DNA of 59,911 nucleotides from Gammaproteobacteria bacterium (lineage in GTDB: Bacteria > Pseudomonadota > Gammaproteobacteria > GRL18), in contig WFNB01000087.1 of assembly GCA_015488755.1 (NCBI GenBank), forward strand, positions 1 to 59,911, given 5' to 3'. Numbering within the stretch: position 1 is the first letter of the stretch; every line of letters starts with the position of its first letter. A model generated the notes under the pieces. The model was not told the DNA's origin, searched no databases, and worked only from the letters and a program-made list of their open reading frames with translations. Both the position numbers and the translations under genes were made by a program. Shown one piece after another: positions 9,239 to 19,400 of the stretch.

Positions 9239-10045
9239 CTAATGCGGCGTGAATTGTGGCGTAAAATTAAACACTATTATGAGAATTAATGCATATATTA
9301 TATAGGCAGAGCCACTGGCTACTTTACTTAACCAAATTTGCTTTAGCTTATTTTCGCTAATTGGGCTAGGGGAATAATTGCCATTGTTAGGATTTTTCAA
9401 CCATGTGTTTATTTTATTAAGTAGCGACTTGGCAGATAGTGAGTACTCACCATTGTCAATTTCAATGACTCGGCGAATGCCATCATGACCTTGGTAATGT
9501 AATACGACTTTTCCTGGATACTCACTCTTGAGCCTACTGGGTTGGTAAATAATGTCATTAATATGGCTGTGAGGTAAGTAAATAACAGACTGCCCTTGCC
9601 AGTCATCTCCAGGATAACGAATAAGTAAGGCCTGTGATGTCAGTAATATTCCAAAGCGATAGATACCCAACTTATGTAATGATGCTTCAATAAAATTAAA
9701 AATAAATAACATAAAATAGTAAAACCCTAAGCTGATAAAAAGCAAGCCCATAAAACTTAATATGAGTGTTTGTCCTAACTTATCACCAGTAATACCTGCA
9801 ACTAACCAACCCCAAATTTCTACTATACGAGCTTGTGAGAGTATAAATATTATCCATATACCAATAAGTGGGTTGATTAAGCCATAGATAAGGCTAATAA
9901 CGCCACGGATGGAATTAAAATGCCCTGAATTAGGCAGTATGAGCTCACCTAATTTATCTGCTTGGCCTTGTTTGAAGTATTGTTGCCACTCTTTTGGCAA
10001 GTGCGAAAATAAGCAATAACCGATGGGAATTTTGGGGTCTTCCAT
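9239..10045 (-). CDS. Integral membrane protein of unknown function
   Basis: I do not recognise this family. The product (about 268 residues) has hydrophobic segments at about 50-75 (ISLIYGLINPLIGIWIIFIL), 90-125 (LILSFMGLLFISLGFYYFML) and at the extreme C-terminus (SAYIIYALILIIVFNF). A polar domain between them (IRYPGDDWQGQSVIYLP..., VVLHYQGHDGIRRVIEI) could be a cytoplasmic PH-like beta domain. The longest frame starts with GTG at 10084, but ATG at 10045 has AAGGA upstream and begins MEDPKIPIGYCLF. The convergent gap to thiS is only 30 bp. It is part of the segment that separates thiS from thiG. Confidence 0.65.
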   Translation of the reverse strand: MEDPKIPIGYCLFSHLPKEWQQYFKQGQADKLGELILPNSGHFNSIRGVISLIYGLINPLIGIWIIFILSQARIVEIWGWLVAGITGDKLGQTLILSFMGLLFISLGFYYFMLFIFNFIEASLHKLGIYRFGILLTSQALLIRYPGDDWQGQSVIYLPHSHINDIIYQPSRLKSEYPGKVVLHYQGHDGIRRVIEIDNGEYSLSAKSLLNKINTWLKNPNNGNYSPSPISENKLKQIWLSKVASGSAYIIYALILIIVFNFTPQFTPH

Positions 10046-10102
10046 AACATAATATCCTTGCGCTTTAGCATACAATAGAAGCACTCATTATAAAACAGCA
10101 AT

Positions 10103-10144
10103 GTCCATGACGATAGGATAAAAGTCCATGACGATAGGATAAAA
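10103..10144 (+). repeat. Two tandem 21-bp copies containing a ribosome-binding site and a 4-codon ORF
   Basis: The unit GTCCATGACGATAGGATAAA plus one A occurs twice without a gap (10103-10123, 10124-10144), directly before the ATG at 10149. Each copy has ATG-ACG-ATA-GGA-TAA (Met-Thr-Ile-Gly-stop), and the AGGATAA inside it is also the Shine-Dalgarno sequence for the next ATG. Confidence 0.95.
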
Positions 10145-10148
10145 AAGT

Positions 10149-10964
10149 ATGAAAGAACGACGAGAACTATCCCCTATAGGTGCTATTTCAGGCCTAAGAG
10201 GTGTTAAGGAACTTTGGTTGTTTTTGGCCGACTTGCTGGCACCGTTAGGATTTAAAAAAGAACGTTCAAGCCTTTCTTATTGCTGTTTTTTAGGCCAGTT
10301 ACAACAGGACTCTTTGAAAATAGAATTTACTATTCGCAGAACATCACGCTATTTTGGTAGCTGTGAACACATGGGAAGAGTGCGTACCTTTCAGGGTTTA
10401 GATATGAAAATTTCTGTAGCGATAAAAACACAAACACGCTTGGTTATTGGCACGAAAATAGGTGGTGAGGGGAAAATAAGAGCAATCTTACTTTGGCTTA
10501 CAAAAAAGAAACATGCGCAACTGTATATAAGTGCCCAACCGGTGCTAGCTAATAGGGATATCTTTGTCTATGATAAAAAATGGAGTGAGGTTTTTTTAAA
10601 TGATCCAATGGTGATTGAACGACTGGAAAACCTAACCGTTAAGTCTATGAATCTTCTTGGCTGGAGTTTGAAAATAATCCCAAAGAAACTTACTTTTAGT
10701 CGCCGTCTTAGTCGTCTTTCTATGTTAACAACGAAATTGTTTTCACAACATCTGCAAGACTTCATGCTTATAGCAAAGTGTGCTGATAATACCCCTACAA
10801 GCTGTCATATCGAATTAACAAAACTGGAACAATTACAGCAAGATGATCCTAGCAAAGCAATTTGGTATAGTGCAATTAGGGTCTTATCTGTTTTTATGAT
10901 CGCTTTTTTTCTGATTATTGGACTACCGTTCTTATTGCTGCTGTTAATTTCGGGAAAACTATAA
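10149..10964 (+). CDS. Hypothetical protein with a C-terminal membrane anchor
   Basis: I do not recognise this 271-residue product. Most of it is a soluble mixed alpha/beta region with many Lys and Arg. Near the C-terminus there is a single strongly hydrophobic stretch (VFMIAFFLIIGLPFLLLLLI) followed by SGKL, so it is probably a tail-anchored inner-membrane protein facing the cytoplasm. No signal peptide is visible. It is divergent from the membrane protein at 9239, and the two could be a functional pair. The start has AGGATAA from the tandem repeat about 6 bases upstream. Confidence 0.65.
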   Translation: MKERRELSPIGAISGLRGVKELWLFLADLLAPLGFKKERSSLSYCCFLGQLQQDSLKIEFTIRRTSRYFGSCEHMGRVRTFQGLDMKISVAIKTQTRLVIGTKIGGEGKIRAILLWLTKKKHAQLYISAQPVLANRDIFVYDKKWSEVFLNDPMVIERLENLTVKSMNLLGWSLKIIPKKLTFSRRLSRLSMLTTKLFSQHLQDFMLIAKCADNTPTSCHIELTKLEQLQQDDPSKAIWYSAIRVLSVFMIAFFLIIGLPFLLLLLISGKL

Positions 10965-11246
10965 AATAATGGCTTTTTATTATTGCAATAAAAGATATGA
11001 GCAGACAAGGGAGAATCTACTAACGGCTTAATCATTATTTGCTTTTTATAGTCTTAGTGAGCTTTGGGTAGCTGTGTATTGTTTCTTATGGCGAAAGAGT
11101 TATATACTGTGTTAGTCGATAGTTTGAAATATGAGCATAACAAGAGTTATTATTTCACGGCAATAAGGGTGTGTAGGCAAAAGAAAAAAATAATAAAATT
11201 TACCATTGCCCATGCCAATCTGTTTTAAAATCCAAAGGAGAATCAA

Positions 11247-11687
11247 ATGAGAAATACTTACCATCAACTAAGCCAAATGATACTGATTGCTTTATTGTTA
11301 ACAATGAGTTTATCATCTGCTGTTGCTGAATCAATACACCATAAAGTGGTGATTCAGGTCAGTAGCAATGATCCACTAACGCAGAAAATAGCCCTGAATA
11401 ATGCGGTTAATCTACAAAAACATTATGGTATGGATAATATCTCCATAGAAATTGTGGCCTTTGGCCCAGGCTTGGGTTTGTTAACCAAGCGAAGCAAACA
11501 GGCAAAGCGAGTTGAAAGTCTGGCTATGCAAGATATTACCTTTAGTGCGTGTGCCAATACCATGAAAAAAATCACTAAGAAAAAAGGTAAAAAGCCTGCA
11601 TTACTTGAAGGCGTTGGTATTGTACCTGCGGGTGTTGCCAGAATTATTGAATTGCAGGAACAAGGCTATTCTTATGTGAGACCTTAA
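11247..11687 (+). CDS. Periplasmic DsrE/DsrF-like family protein
   Basis: The 146-residue precursor has a signal peptide (MILIALLLTMSLSSAVAES), so the mature protein is exported. The mature part matches the DsrE/DsrF-like (YchN-type) fold: VVIQVSSNDPLTQKIALNNA, then IEIVAFGPGLGLL, then a single conserved cysteine in FSACANTMKK and the C-terminal VGIVPAGVARIIELQEQGYS. Related proteins move sulfur on a cysteine, and exported versions are frequent in sulfur-oxidising bacteria; the role here is inferred. AAAGGAGAA precedes the ATG. The 282 bp upstream holds no gene I can identify. Confidence 0.82.
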   Translation: MRNTYHQLSQMILIALLLTMSLSSAVAESIHHKVVIQVSSNDPLTQKIALNNAVNLQKHYGMDNISIEIVAFGPGLGLLTKRSKQAKRVESLAMQDITFSACANTMKKITKKKGKKPALLEGVGIVPAGVARIIELQEQGYSYVRP

Positions 11688-11798
11688 TGTGGGCTGTATA
11701 TTTAAGCTTTTGGGGGGCTGATGTTTTTGAGGATAAGCATTTACTCTTTCAAACATCAATTATCCCTTCTATGACAGCTAGTTTACTAAAAAATGAGT

Positions 11799-12620
11799 TT
11801 ATTTTTTAGAGCGTAATGATAGATCGAATTGTATCCATTGAGCAATTTCTTGGGCAATTGAGTCCATTTCTTTTCTTATAATAGCACTATCATTTTTTGC
11901 CCATATAGTAATATTCTCCAGCATTATCCTTTGTTTTCCTTTTTCATACTCTATATCTTCTGGTGAATAGTCTATCGAGCTTAATTTTTTATTAATAATT
12001 GTTTTGCTGCGGTAGATGGCATCAGATTGTTGCAAGGTCTCTTGGTCAGTGTCAGGCTTTTGTTGATAAACCATCAGAGCAGGAGCTTTAGGGAATATAT
12101 AGACAGAGACATAGGTGTCAATTCTCTGTGTCCTTGGGTTAAAGATAAAGCGGGGAATGATTGCAAGCAGAGCAGAAGCATCAGAGGTTTTTAGTCTGTT
12201 TTCTATCGCTTTTTTATTGATTTGTTTCTCTATGCTGATTGAATGAACATTGAGCCAGTCATGATGTTGGAGTGCGGTTGTTAAATTACTTTTTAGCACT
12301 TGATCAAAGTGATAGTTTTGTAGACCATTGCGAATGGGTTTGATGTAAGATTCTTTGCGTTGCCTCTGTTTTTCTTCAATAATGCCATCTAAAACGGCAA
12401 AAATAACCCCCCCACCAGCACCTTGAGATAAATAAGATTTTTCAGTAGCTATTTCTAGCGCAGGCTCGTTCATAAAAATAATTACATCAAGTGTCTGTAA
12501 TTGCTCTATGGCCTCTGGTTTTAGGTAGTAATAGGGAGTGCTGAGGCATCCACTAATGGCTAAAAAGAGAATTAATAGGAGTGAATAAGGCAGTAATTTA
12601 TTCTTTTGATAGTTAATCAC
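11799..12620 (-). CDS. Putative lipoprotein, unknown function
   Basis: The product has 273 residues. The N-terminus has a lipoprotein signal (LLPYSLLLILFLAISGC, lipobox ISGC, lipidated Cys about residue 24). The mature protein contains a glycine patch SQGAGGGVIFAVLDGIIEEK and then mostly alpha/beta sequence of no family I recognise. It resembles in general layout the periplasmic lipoproteins of unknown function that occur in pairs. Its start overlaps the end of the next upstream lipoprotein gene (12613-13047) by 8 bp, so the two are translationally coupled and probably act together in the envelope. Confidence 0.72.
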   Translation of the reverse strand: MINYQKNKLLPYSLLLILFLAISGCLSTPYYYLKPEAIEQLQTLDVIIFMNEPALEIATEKSYLSQGAGGGVIFAVLDGIIEEKQRQRKESYIKPIRNGLQNYHFDQVLKSNLTTALQHHDWLNVHSISIEKQINKKAIENRLKTSDASALLAIIPRFIFNPRTQRIDTYVSVYIFPKAPALMVYQQKPDTDQETLQQSDAIYRSKTIINKKLSSIDYSPEDIEYEKGKQRIMLENITIWAKNDSAIIRKEMDSIAQEIAQWIQFDLSLRSKK

Positions 12621-13047
12621 ACTCTGAAGTTCCTTCTTTTAACCACTTTTCAATTAATTGACCATGATTTCGAAAGCCAAAACCCTGATGATAAACGGTT
12701 ATATGGGTAACCCCTTCTTCCTTTGTTTGCATGTCGATCTGTAAGAAAGTATTTACCCAGTTTTTTTCAGTTTGCCTTATTTGCAAGGTAATACCTGCTG
12801 TTTTCGTAGCTTCTTTGTACTCTCCTACCACTTCTTTGGCAAGAGGGATAAAGCTAGATTCTTCAGTCCAACACTGTCTCGCTTTCACTATAACATTGCT
12901 ATAAGCATCCCTTATATTTTTTTTGATTTGAAATTCATAAGCACCATCATGTTTTGTACGAAGCTCATCAACAGAAACAAAGGTAGGAGTACATGAAATT
13001 TGTAGTAGCATTAATAATGAAATAAAAACTACTTTAATTCTATTCAT
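12613..13047 (-). CDS. Small putative lipoprotein, unknown function
   Basis: This 144-residue precursor has the signal MNRIKVVFISLLMLLQISC with a lipobox-like QISC, so it is probably lipidated at C19. The mature portion is a short beta-rich domain (EFQIKKNIRDAYSNVIVKARQC, then ITVYHQGFGFRNHG) with two further cysteines. I recognise no family. It is the first gene of a two-lipoprotein operon, transcribed away from thiG. The 234 bp between it and thiG carry the thiG promoter region. Confidence 0.7.
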   Translation of the reverse strand: MNRIKVVFISLLMLLQISCTPTFVSVDELRTKHDGAYEFQIKKNIRDAYSNVIVKARQCWTEESSFIPLAKEVVGEYKEATKTAGITLQIRQTEKNWVNTFLQIDMQTKEEGVTHITVYHQGFGFRNHGQLIEKWLKEGTSECD

Positions 13048-13239
13048 TTAATCATCCCTGTTTTTATTCTAATGGTGTTTTTTGGTAAATAGGCTCTAGC
13101 TATTTGCCCTAGTTATCTGGTGGTTATTATGCCCTTAACTATTCCTAAAAGGCAAGTGTCAAATCGTGTAAAAATGTGTCTCACCATTTAGTCTAAAGTG
13201 ATCACGTTTTAATGGATAACATTTTTTGAGTAGATTGAG

Positions 13240-13245
13240 TATAAT
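13240..13245 (+). promoter_or_regulatory. Candidate -10 element upstream of thiG
   Basis: A perfect TATAAT lies 37 bp before the thiG ATG, with AGGA at about 13273 as ribosome binding site. The -35 region is weak (TAACAT at 17-bp spacing). No thiamin riboswitch is recognisable in the 234-bp intergenic region. Confidence 0.5.
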
Positions 13246-13281
13246 AGCACTTTTAAGTTTATTAATAAGTTAGGACAGACT

Positions 13282-14064
13282 ATGCAAGATGACTCGTTGA
13301 TTATTGCCGATAAAGCGTATCAATCACGTTTATTAGTGGGTACAGGTAAATACCAAGACCTTGATGAAACTCGTGATGCTATTGAAGCCAGTGGTGCTGA
13401 AATTGTGACTGTGGCGATCCGTCGTACAAATATTGGGCAGAACCCCGATGAACCTAACTTGCTGGATGTGATTTCTCCTGATAAATACACTATTTTGCCT
13501 AATACTGCCGGCTGTTATACAGCCAAAGATGCCGTAAGAACCTGTCAATTAGCACGGGAATTACTGGATGGACACGATCTGGTCAAGCTTGAAGTGTTAG
13601 GTGACCAAAAGACCTTATATCCCAACATGGTTGATACCATTGAGGCAGCCGAAATACTCATTAAAGACGGTTTTAAAGTGATGGTTTATACCAGTGATGA
13701 TCCCATTATTGCCAAACGTCTTGAAGACATGGGCTGTGTGGCGGTCATGCCTTTAGCAGGCCTGATTGGCTCGGGTTTAGGTATTTGTAATCCCCATAAT
13801 ATTCGCTTGATTAAAGAAAATGCCAATGTGCCAATTCTTGTGGATGCGGGGGTGGGTACAGCATCCGATGCGGCCATTGCTATGGAACTTGGCTGTGATG
13901 CGGTGCTTATGAATACTGCCATCGCTGGGGCAAAGAAGCCAGTATTAATGGCCTCAGCAATGAAAAAAGCCATTGAAGGGGGCAGAGAAGCCTTTTTAGC
14001 TGGGCGTATGCCAAAGAAAGCTTATGCTAGCGCCTCTTCACCGATTGACGGTACTTTTTTCTAA
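13282..14064 (+). CDS. thiG: Thiazole synthase ThiG
   Basis: ThiG forms the thiazole phosphate of thiamin from deoxyxylulose phosphate, dehydroglycine and ThiS thiocarboxylate. At 260 residues it has the family length. The Schiff-base lysine is K102 in LVKLEVLGD, the NTAGCYTA loop is at 74-81, and the phosphate-binding segments GLIGSGLGI and [12 protein letters not shown] are intact. The C-terminus ends PIDGTFF. It is followed by trmB after 61 bp, as in Pseudomonas, but thiS is not directly upstream. Confidence 0.97.
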   Translation: MQDDSLIIADKAYQSRLLVGTGKYQDLDETRDAIEASGAEIVTVAIRRTNIGQNPDEPNLLDVISPDKYTILPNTAGCYTAKDAVRTCQLARELLDGHDLVKLEVLGDQKTLYPNMVDTIEAAEILIKDGFKVMVYTSDDPIIAKRLEDMGCVAVMPLAGLIGSGLGICNPHNIRLIKENANVPILVDAGVGTASDAAIAMELGCDAVLMNTAIAGAKKPVLMASAMKKAIEGGREAFLAGRMPKKAYASASSPIDGTFF

Positions 14065-14125
14065 CATACATTCACAAAACGACTGGATTTACTGATCGCT
14101 TCATCATGACGAATAATAGAGTGCC

Positions 14126-14839
14126 ATGACAAGACCAATAGACAATCAACCCGATGCTATAGAGCACCCAAGGGCAATTAAAAGTTTTGTGATCCGTTCA
14201 GGGCGTATGACACCGGGGCAGGAAAAAGCCTATGAAGACTTGTGGCAACATTATGGTGTGGATGCTGATGAGCAGATACTTGATTTTGGGCAGTTGTTTG
14301 GTCGCCAAGCGCCGGTTATTTTAGAAATTGGTTTTGGCATGGGAGATTCTCTATTAGAGACAGCGATGGCTCATCCTGAAAATAATTATTTGGGCATTGA
14401 AGTGCATAAACCGGGGGTTGGGCGTTTGCTGGCCAATATTTCTGAGCACTCATTGAGTAACTTAAAAGTAATGAAATTTGATGCTGTGGAAGTGTTAAAA
14501 AAGCAAATTCAGGAGGCGACGTTAAGTGCCGTATACTTGTTTTTTCCTGATCCTTGGCATAAGACTCGGCACCAAAAACGGCGTATTGTTCAAGATGATT
14601 TTATTCAACTAATAAGACAGAAACTGGTTCCTCAAGGCCAGTTTCATATGGCAACTGACTGGGAACATTATGCACGTCAGATGCTCGGTGCTATGAAAAA
14701 AGCCCAAGGTTTTCACAATTGTGCTGATAATGGTGGTTATATTCCACGCCCTGATTATCGTCCTAAGACTAAGTTTGAGCGCCGTGGTGAGTGTCTTGGG
14801 CATGGTGTTTGGGATATTCTCTTTGAGAAGATTGATTAA
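14126..14839 (+). CDS. trmB: tRNA (guanine-N7)-methyltransferase TrmB
   Basis: TrmB methylates G46 of tRNA with S-adenosylmethionine. The 237-residue protein has the SAM-binding EIGFGMGDSLLE motif, the YLGIEVHKPGVGRLL segment, and the diagnostic YLFFPDPWHKTRHQKRR stretch with its catalytic Asp. The C-terminal TKFERRGECLGHGVWD closes the family pattern. It follows thiG and is probably transcribed with it. Confidence 0.97.
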   Translation: MTRPIDNQPDAIEHPRAIKSFVIRSGRMTPGQEKAYEDLWQHYGVDADEQILDFGQLFGRQAPVILEIGFGMGDSLLETAMAHPENNYLGIEVHKPGVGRLLANISEHSLSNLKVMKFDAVEVLKKQIQEATLSAVYLFFPDPWHKTRHQKRRIVQDDFIQLIRQKLVPQGQFHMATDWEHYARQMLGAMKKAQGFHNCADNGGYIPRPDYRPKTKFERRGECLGHGVWDILFEKID

Positions 14840-14940
14840 TATTATCGTCTTTTCCTCTTGCTGGTTTCCTTATGCCTAAACTGGCATAATGCAATATTCG
14901 TTAACATTTTATTGTGCTTATTTTATTAGGATAAATCATT

Positions 14941-16323
14941 ATGGCAAAAGTTGAGTTTGATCCACAACTCATTAAACGGTATGACAAGGCGGGTCCACGT
15001 TATACATCGTATCCCACTGCTGTTCAGTTTGGTACTGAATATAGCGCAGAGAGCTATAAACGATTTGCTGAAAAATCCAATCAATCCGGTCAGGCACTCT
15101 CTCTTTATTTTCATATTCCCTTTTGTGATACCGTGTGTTTTTATTGTGGTTGTAACAAAGTGGTTACTAAGGATCGCTCAAAAGCAGCGCCCTATCTGGA
15201 GCGTGTGCATAAAGAAATTGCTATGCAGGCAAAACTTTTTGACCCATCACGCAAGGTTGATCAATTGCATTGGGGTGGCGGTACGCCTACCTTTATTAGT
15301 CATAATGAAATGCGTGAACTTATGGCGGTTACTCGTAAACATTTTAACCTCCACGATGATGATTCAGGTGAGTATTCGATTGAAATTGACCCTCGTGAAG
15401 TGAGTCGTGAGAGTATCAAATTGCTTCGAGAACTGGGCTTTAATCGTATGAGTCTAGGGGTTCAGGATTTTAACCCAGCGGTACAAAAAGCAGTCAATCG
15501 TATTCAGAGCCGAGAAGAAACCTTAGCTGCTTTGAATGCAGCCCGAGAAGAAAATTTTACATCCATTAGTGTTGATTTAATTTATGGTCTGCCTCTGCAA
15601 AGTGTAGAAAGTTTTGATAAAACACTGGATGAATTGATAGCAATCAGCCCTGATCGCGTTTCAGTCTTTAACTATGCGCACTTGCCTGAGCGTTTTAAAC
15701 CACAACGTCGTATTAATGAAGCAGACTTACCTCCGGCAGCTGTAAAATTAGAAATATTTAAGCATTGTATGGAAAAACTGACCAATGCCGGCTATGTTTA
15801 TATTGGCATGGATCATTTTGCCAAGCCAGATGATGAACTGACCATCGCCCAAAAGAATGGTGAACTGTATCGTAACTTTCAAGGTTATGCGACCCATGCC
15901 GATTGTGATTTAGTTGGTATAGGTATTACTTCTATTGGCACGATTGCTAATAGCTTTGCGCAAAATGTGCGGACAATGGATGAGTATTATGCCAAAATTG
16001 ATCAAGGAGAGCTGGCAGTTTTTCGTGGTGTAGAAATTGATCAGGATGATCTCATTCGCCGTGAAGCAATCATGCAACTGATTTGCCATTTCAAACTGAA
16101 TTTTTCTCAGGTGGAAAAACGTTTTGCTATTAATTTTAAAGACTACTTCTCAGCTGAATTAGCACGTTATGTGACTATGGTGGATGATGGCTTGATTACT
16201 ATGGATGACAACTCCATTGAGGTAACCTCTAGGGGACGCTTATTGATACGTAATATTTGTATGGTCTTTGATCGTTATATTAATCCAGATGAAAAAACAG
16301 AGCGTTTTTCAAAATTGATTTAG
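14941..16323 (+). CDS. hemN: Oxygen-independent coproporphyrinogen III oxidase
   Basis: This radical-SAM enzyme decarboxylates coproporphyrinogen III to protoporphyrinogen IX without oxygen. The cluster ligands are C62, C66 and C69 in FCDTVCFYCGC, followed by HWGGGTPTF and the HemN-specific QDFNPAVQKAVNRIQS. The N-terminal RYDKAGPRYTSYPTA identifies true HemN rather than the HemW subgroup, and the 460-residue length agrees. AGGAT precedes the ATG. A small hairpin TTATGCC/GGCATAA lies in the upstream gap. A separate promoter is likely because it is 101 bp from trmB. Confidence 0.96.
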   Translation: MAKVEFDPQLIKRYDKAGPRYTSYPTAVQFGTEYSAESYKRFAEKSNQSGQALSLYFHIPFCDTVCFYCGCNKVVTKDRSKAAPYLERVHKEIAMQAKLFDPSRKVDQLHWGGGTPTFISHNEMRELMAVTRKHFNLHDDDSGEYSIEIDPREVSRESIKLLRELGFNRMSLGVQDFNPAVQKAVNRIQSREETLAALNAAREENFTSISVDLIYGLPLQSVESFDKTLDELIAISPDRVSVFNYAHLPERFKPQRRINEADLPPAAVKLEIFKHCMEKLTNAGYVYIGMDHFAKPDDELTIAQKNGELYRNFQGYATHADCDLVGIGITSIGTIANSFAQNVRTMDEYYAKIDQGELAVFRGVEIDQDDLIRREAIMQLICHFKLNFSQVEKRFAINFKDYFSAELARYVTMVDDGLITMDDNSIEVTSRGRLLIRNICMVFDRYINPDEKTERFSKLI

Positions 16324-16421
16324 CTTGAATAAGCCTAAAATTTATTGATGGACATTTAAAGAGGTACTTGCCCGAATATAATTATCTAGCTCAGCTATAA
16401 GCTGTATTAAGGAAGCCTATT

Positions 16422-19400
16422 TTGCATAAGTATTTTTTTATAAAGCCGATAATAAATGCTTGCTTATTGTTATTGTTTCCTATTGCTTTTTTCTTATCCA
16501 GTTCTCTTGCTATCGCAACCATTAATGACGCTGACACTATTGTCGCGTCATCTGATAATATACCCAAAGCAGCACTGCTTAAATTAAGAAAAGATGGACT
16601 CACCATTGCCTATCGTTTAGATAGCGCCCCTATGCAATTTAAAAACAAACGGGGTCAGGCTGATGGTATTTTAATTGATATTTGGCGGCTCTGGTCAATT
16701 AAATCAGGGATTCCGATCCGTTTTCTTGGTGCTTATAATAAAGATGCACAAAAGGCTGTGATTGATGGTCGTGCTGATATTAATGCCGGTTTGTTTGTTA
16801 ATAAAAAACGAGCACAGAGTCTGGGCTTTTCTATACCCATATTAGACAGTGCTTATTACTTATTTTATCAACCAGAGCTCAAAGACATTCACTCGATTGA
16901 TAATTTTAGTGCCTATAAAGTCGGGGTTACTCGGGGTAGTTTTCATGAGGGCTATTTGAAGGAACACTACCCAAAATTATCATTACAGTTATATGATGGC
17001 TATGAAAATTTATTCAAAGCCGCTCAAAAAGGTGAAGTTGATGGCTTTGTTACGCAGCTACATTATTTACAATATTATTTAAGTAAACATCATTCCAGTA
17101 CACAATATCCTCATATTTCTCCTGAACTTTATTTGCGTAATTATAAGGCTAGTGTCAAAAAAGGTAATAATAAGTTATTGGCAATTATTAACCAGTTTTT
17201 AATGCATATTAGTATAGAAGATAAACGTGTTGTGCTACAAAATTGGTTAGGTAAGTTAGCCAATAATCTGCCTCAGAGAAAAATAAAATTAACACGTAAT
17301 GAACAAGTGTGGCTTGCTGCCCATCCAGTGATAGAAATAGGGGTAGATGGCAACTGGCCACCATTTGATTTTATCAATGCGAATAATCAAAGTGATGGTC
17401 TAGCGTTTGATTTTCTTCATAAAATAGAGCAGCAATTAGGTATTCACTTTAAGCCTATTGCAGGACCAAATTTTAAAGCCATGCTCAATAAAGTAAAGCA
17501 GGGGAAATTAGCCATTGCCATGGCAATCACTCAAACACCTGAGCGAAATAAAACACTCTGGTTTACAGATTCGTTTGTGACTATTAGAAAAGTCATTGTG
17601 GCAAAAAAAGAGGGGAACGATTACCAAAGCCCAGAAGACTTATTTGATAAGACCATAGCAATAGAAAAAGGTTACTCTGCGGTTGAAGTGATAAAAAATC
17701 GTTATCCAAAAATAAAAATTAAAGAAGTTGCCAGTACCTTAGAGGCTCTAAAAGAAGTCTCATGGGGTAAAGTGGATGCCTATATTGGTAATGGCGCGGT
17801 GGTACAATGGCTTAAGCAAGAGCACCAAATCAGTAATATAGAAGTTAAGGGTGATGCCCAACTAGGTTCCTCTCCACAACGCTTTGCTATTACCCAAGAT
17901 AAGCAATGGCAACCTTTAGTGCAATTGATCAATAAAGCTCTAGTGCAAATTAGTATTGAAGAGAGAAATACCATTTATCGAAAATGGTTGGGTGATCAGT
18001 CATTAACAAAAAGTTTTTTTAGAAATATCCAATTTACAAAACAGGAAAAACAGTTTTTAGCCACACATCCAGAAATTCGCTTAGGTGTTGATCGTCTATG
18101 GCCACCGATTGAATTTTTGGATAAAAAAGGCAACTATCAGGGGATTTCAGCAGAATTTATAAAAGTGATCAGTTCATCACTTAATTTACATATAGCACCT
18201 ATTGAGAATTTAAGCTGGGATAAAGTGATAGATAAAGTGAAAGTTCATCAACTTGATGTCATTCCAGCATTAGTAAAAACACCAGAACGAGAAACCTTTC
18301 TTAATTTTACCCAGACTTATTTAAGCTTTCCTTTTGTAATTTTTGTCAAAGCAGACAGTCCACATACCATGAGTTTGACCGACTTATATGGCAAAAAAGT
18401 AGCAGTAGAAAAATCCTATGTGAGTGAAACCTATCTAAAGCGTGATCATCCAGAAATTAATCTGGTGTTAATGTCTAATACACAAGAGGCATTAAAAGCA
18501 GTCTCTTCAGGATTAGTTGATGCTTATGTGGGCAATTTAACTGTGGGCAGTTTTTTAATTACCAAATATGGCATAAGCAATATTAAAATAGCAGGTACAA
18601 CCGATTATGATTTTGATCTCAGCATGGGCGTTAGAAAAGACTGGCCAGAACTGATATCAATACTGAATAAATTTCTAGATACAATTTCTATTGAAGAAAA
18701 ATCAAAAATACGCAAAAAATGGCTTTCTGTTAATTATAATATGGGTGTGGATTACTCCTTAGTTAAAAAAGTCATAAGCATTGCGGTGCTTTTGTTATTA
18801 GCCAGTTTATTATGGGTTGGTTTTATTAAACGAAAAAATTTACGGCTAAAACAAAGTGAGGAACAACTCAATCAAATTATTAATGCAATTCCTTTAGCAA
18901 TTGTTCTTATGGATGAGTTTGGCTTGATCATTAAAGTAAACCCTCATGTTGGTAAAGAATTTCATAATCATGAGCACTCTATTATTGGACGTAATATTAG
19001 AGACTTTTATGATAATGTTGATAAGGCTCAGCAATTTATGAAGGCCTTATTAAAACATCAACTTGTTAGCGATATGGAAGTTCATTTTCGAGCGGATAAT
19101 GGGGGGGTTGTACGAGGCTTGTTTTCCAGTATTCCAATTGTTTTAGGTAAGAAAAAAATTAATTTGGGTGCGTTTGTTAATTTGACACAAAGACTAGAGA
19201 TGGAGCAGGCACTTAAACAAGCAAAACAAGAATCGGATCAAGCCAGCCAATTTAAGAGTAATTTTCTAGCCAATATGAGCCATGAAATTCGCACACCAAT
19301 GAATGCCATTATTGGTATGTCTTATTTAGCTTTGCAAACAGATTTAGATGCTAAGCAATTTGATTATATTAATAAAGTAAAACTATCAGCCGATCATTTA

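Noticed and set aside
13048-13281. Possible thiamin (TPP) riboswitch upstream of thiG
   Set aside because: I looked for the conserved CUGAGA and ACCUGA-type elements and did not find them in the right order; the gap is also short.
14830-14850. FNR-like box before hemN
   Set aside because: TTGATTAATATTAT matches only the left half of TTGAT-N4-ATCAA, too little to call.
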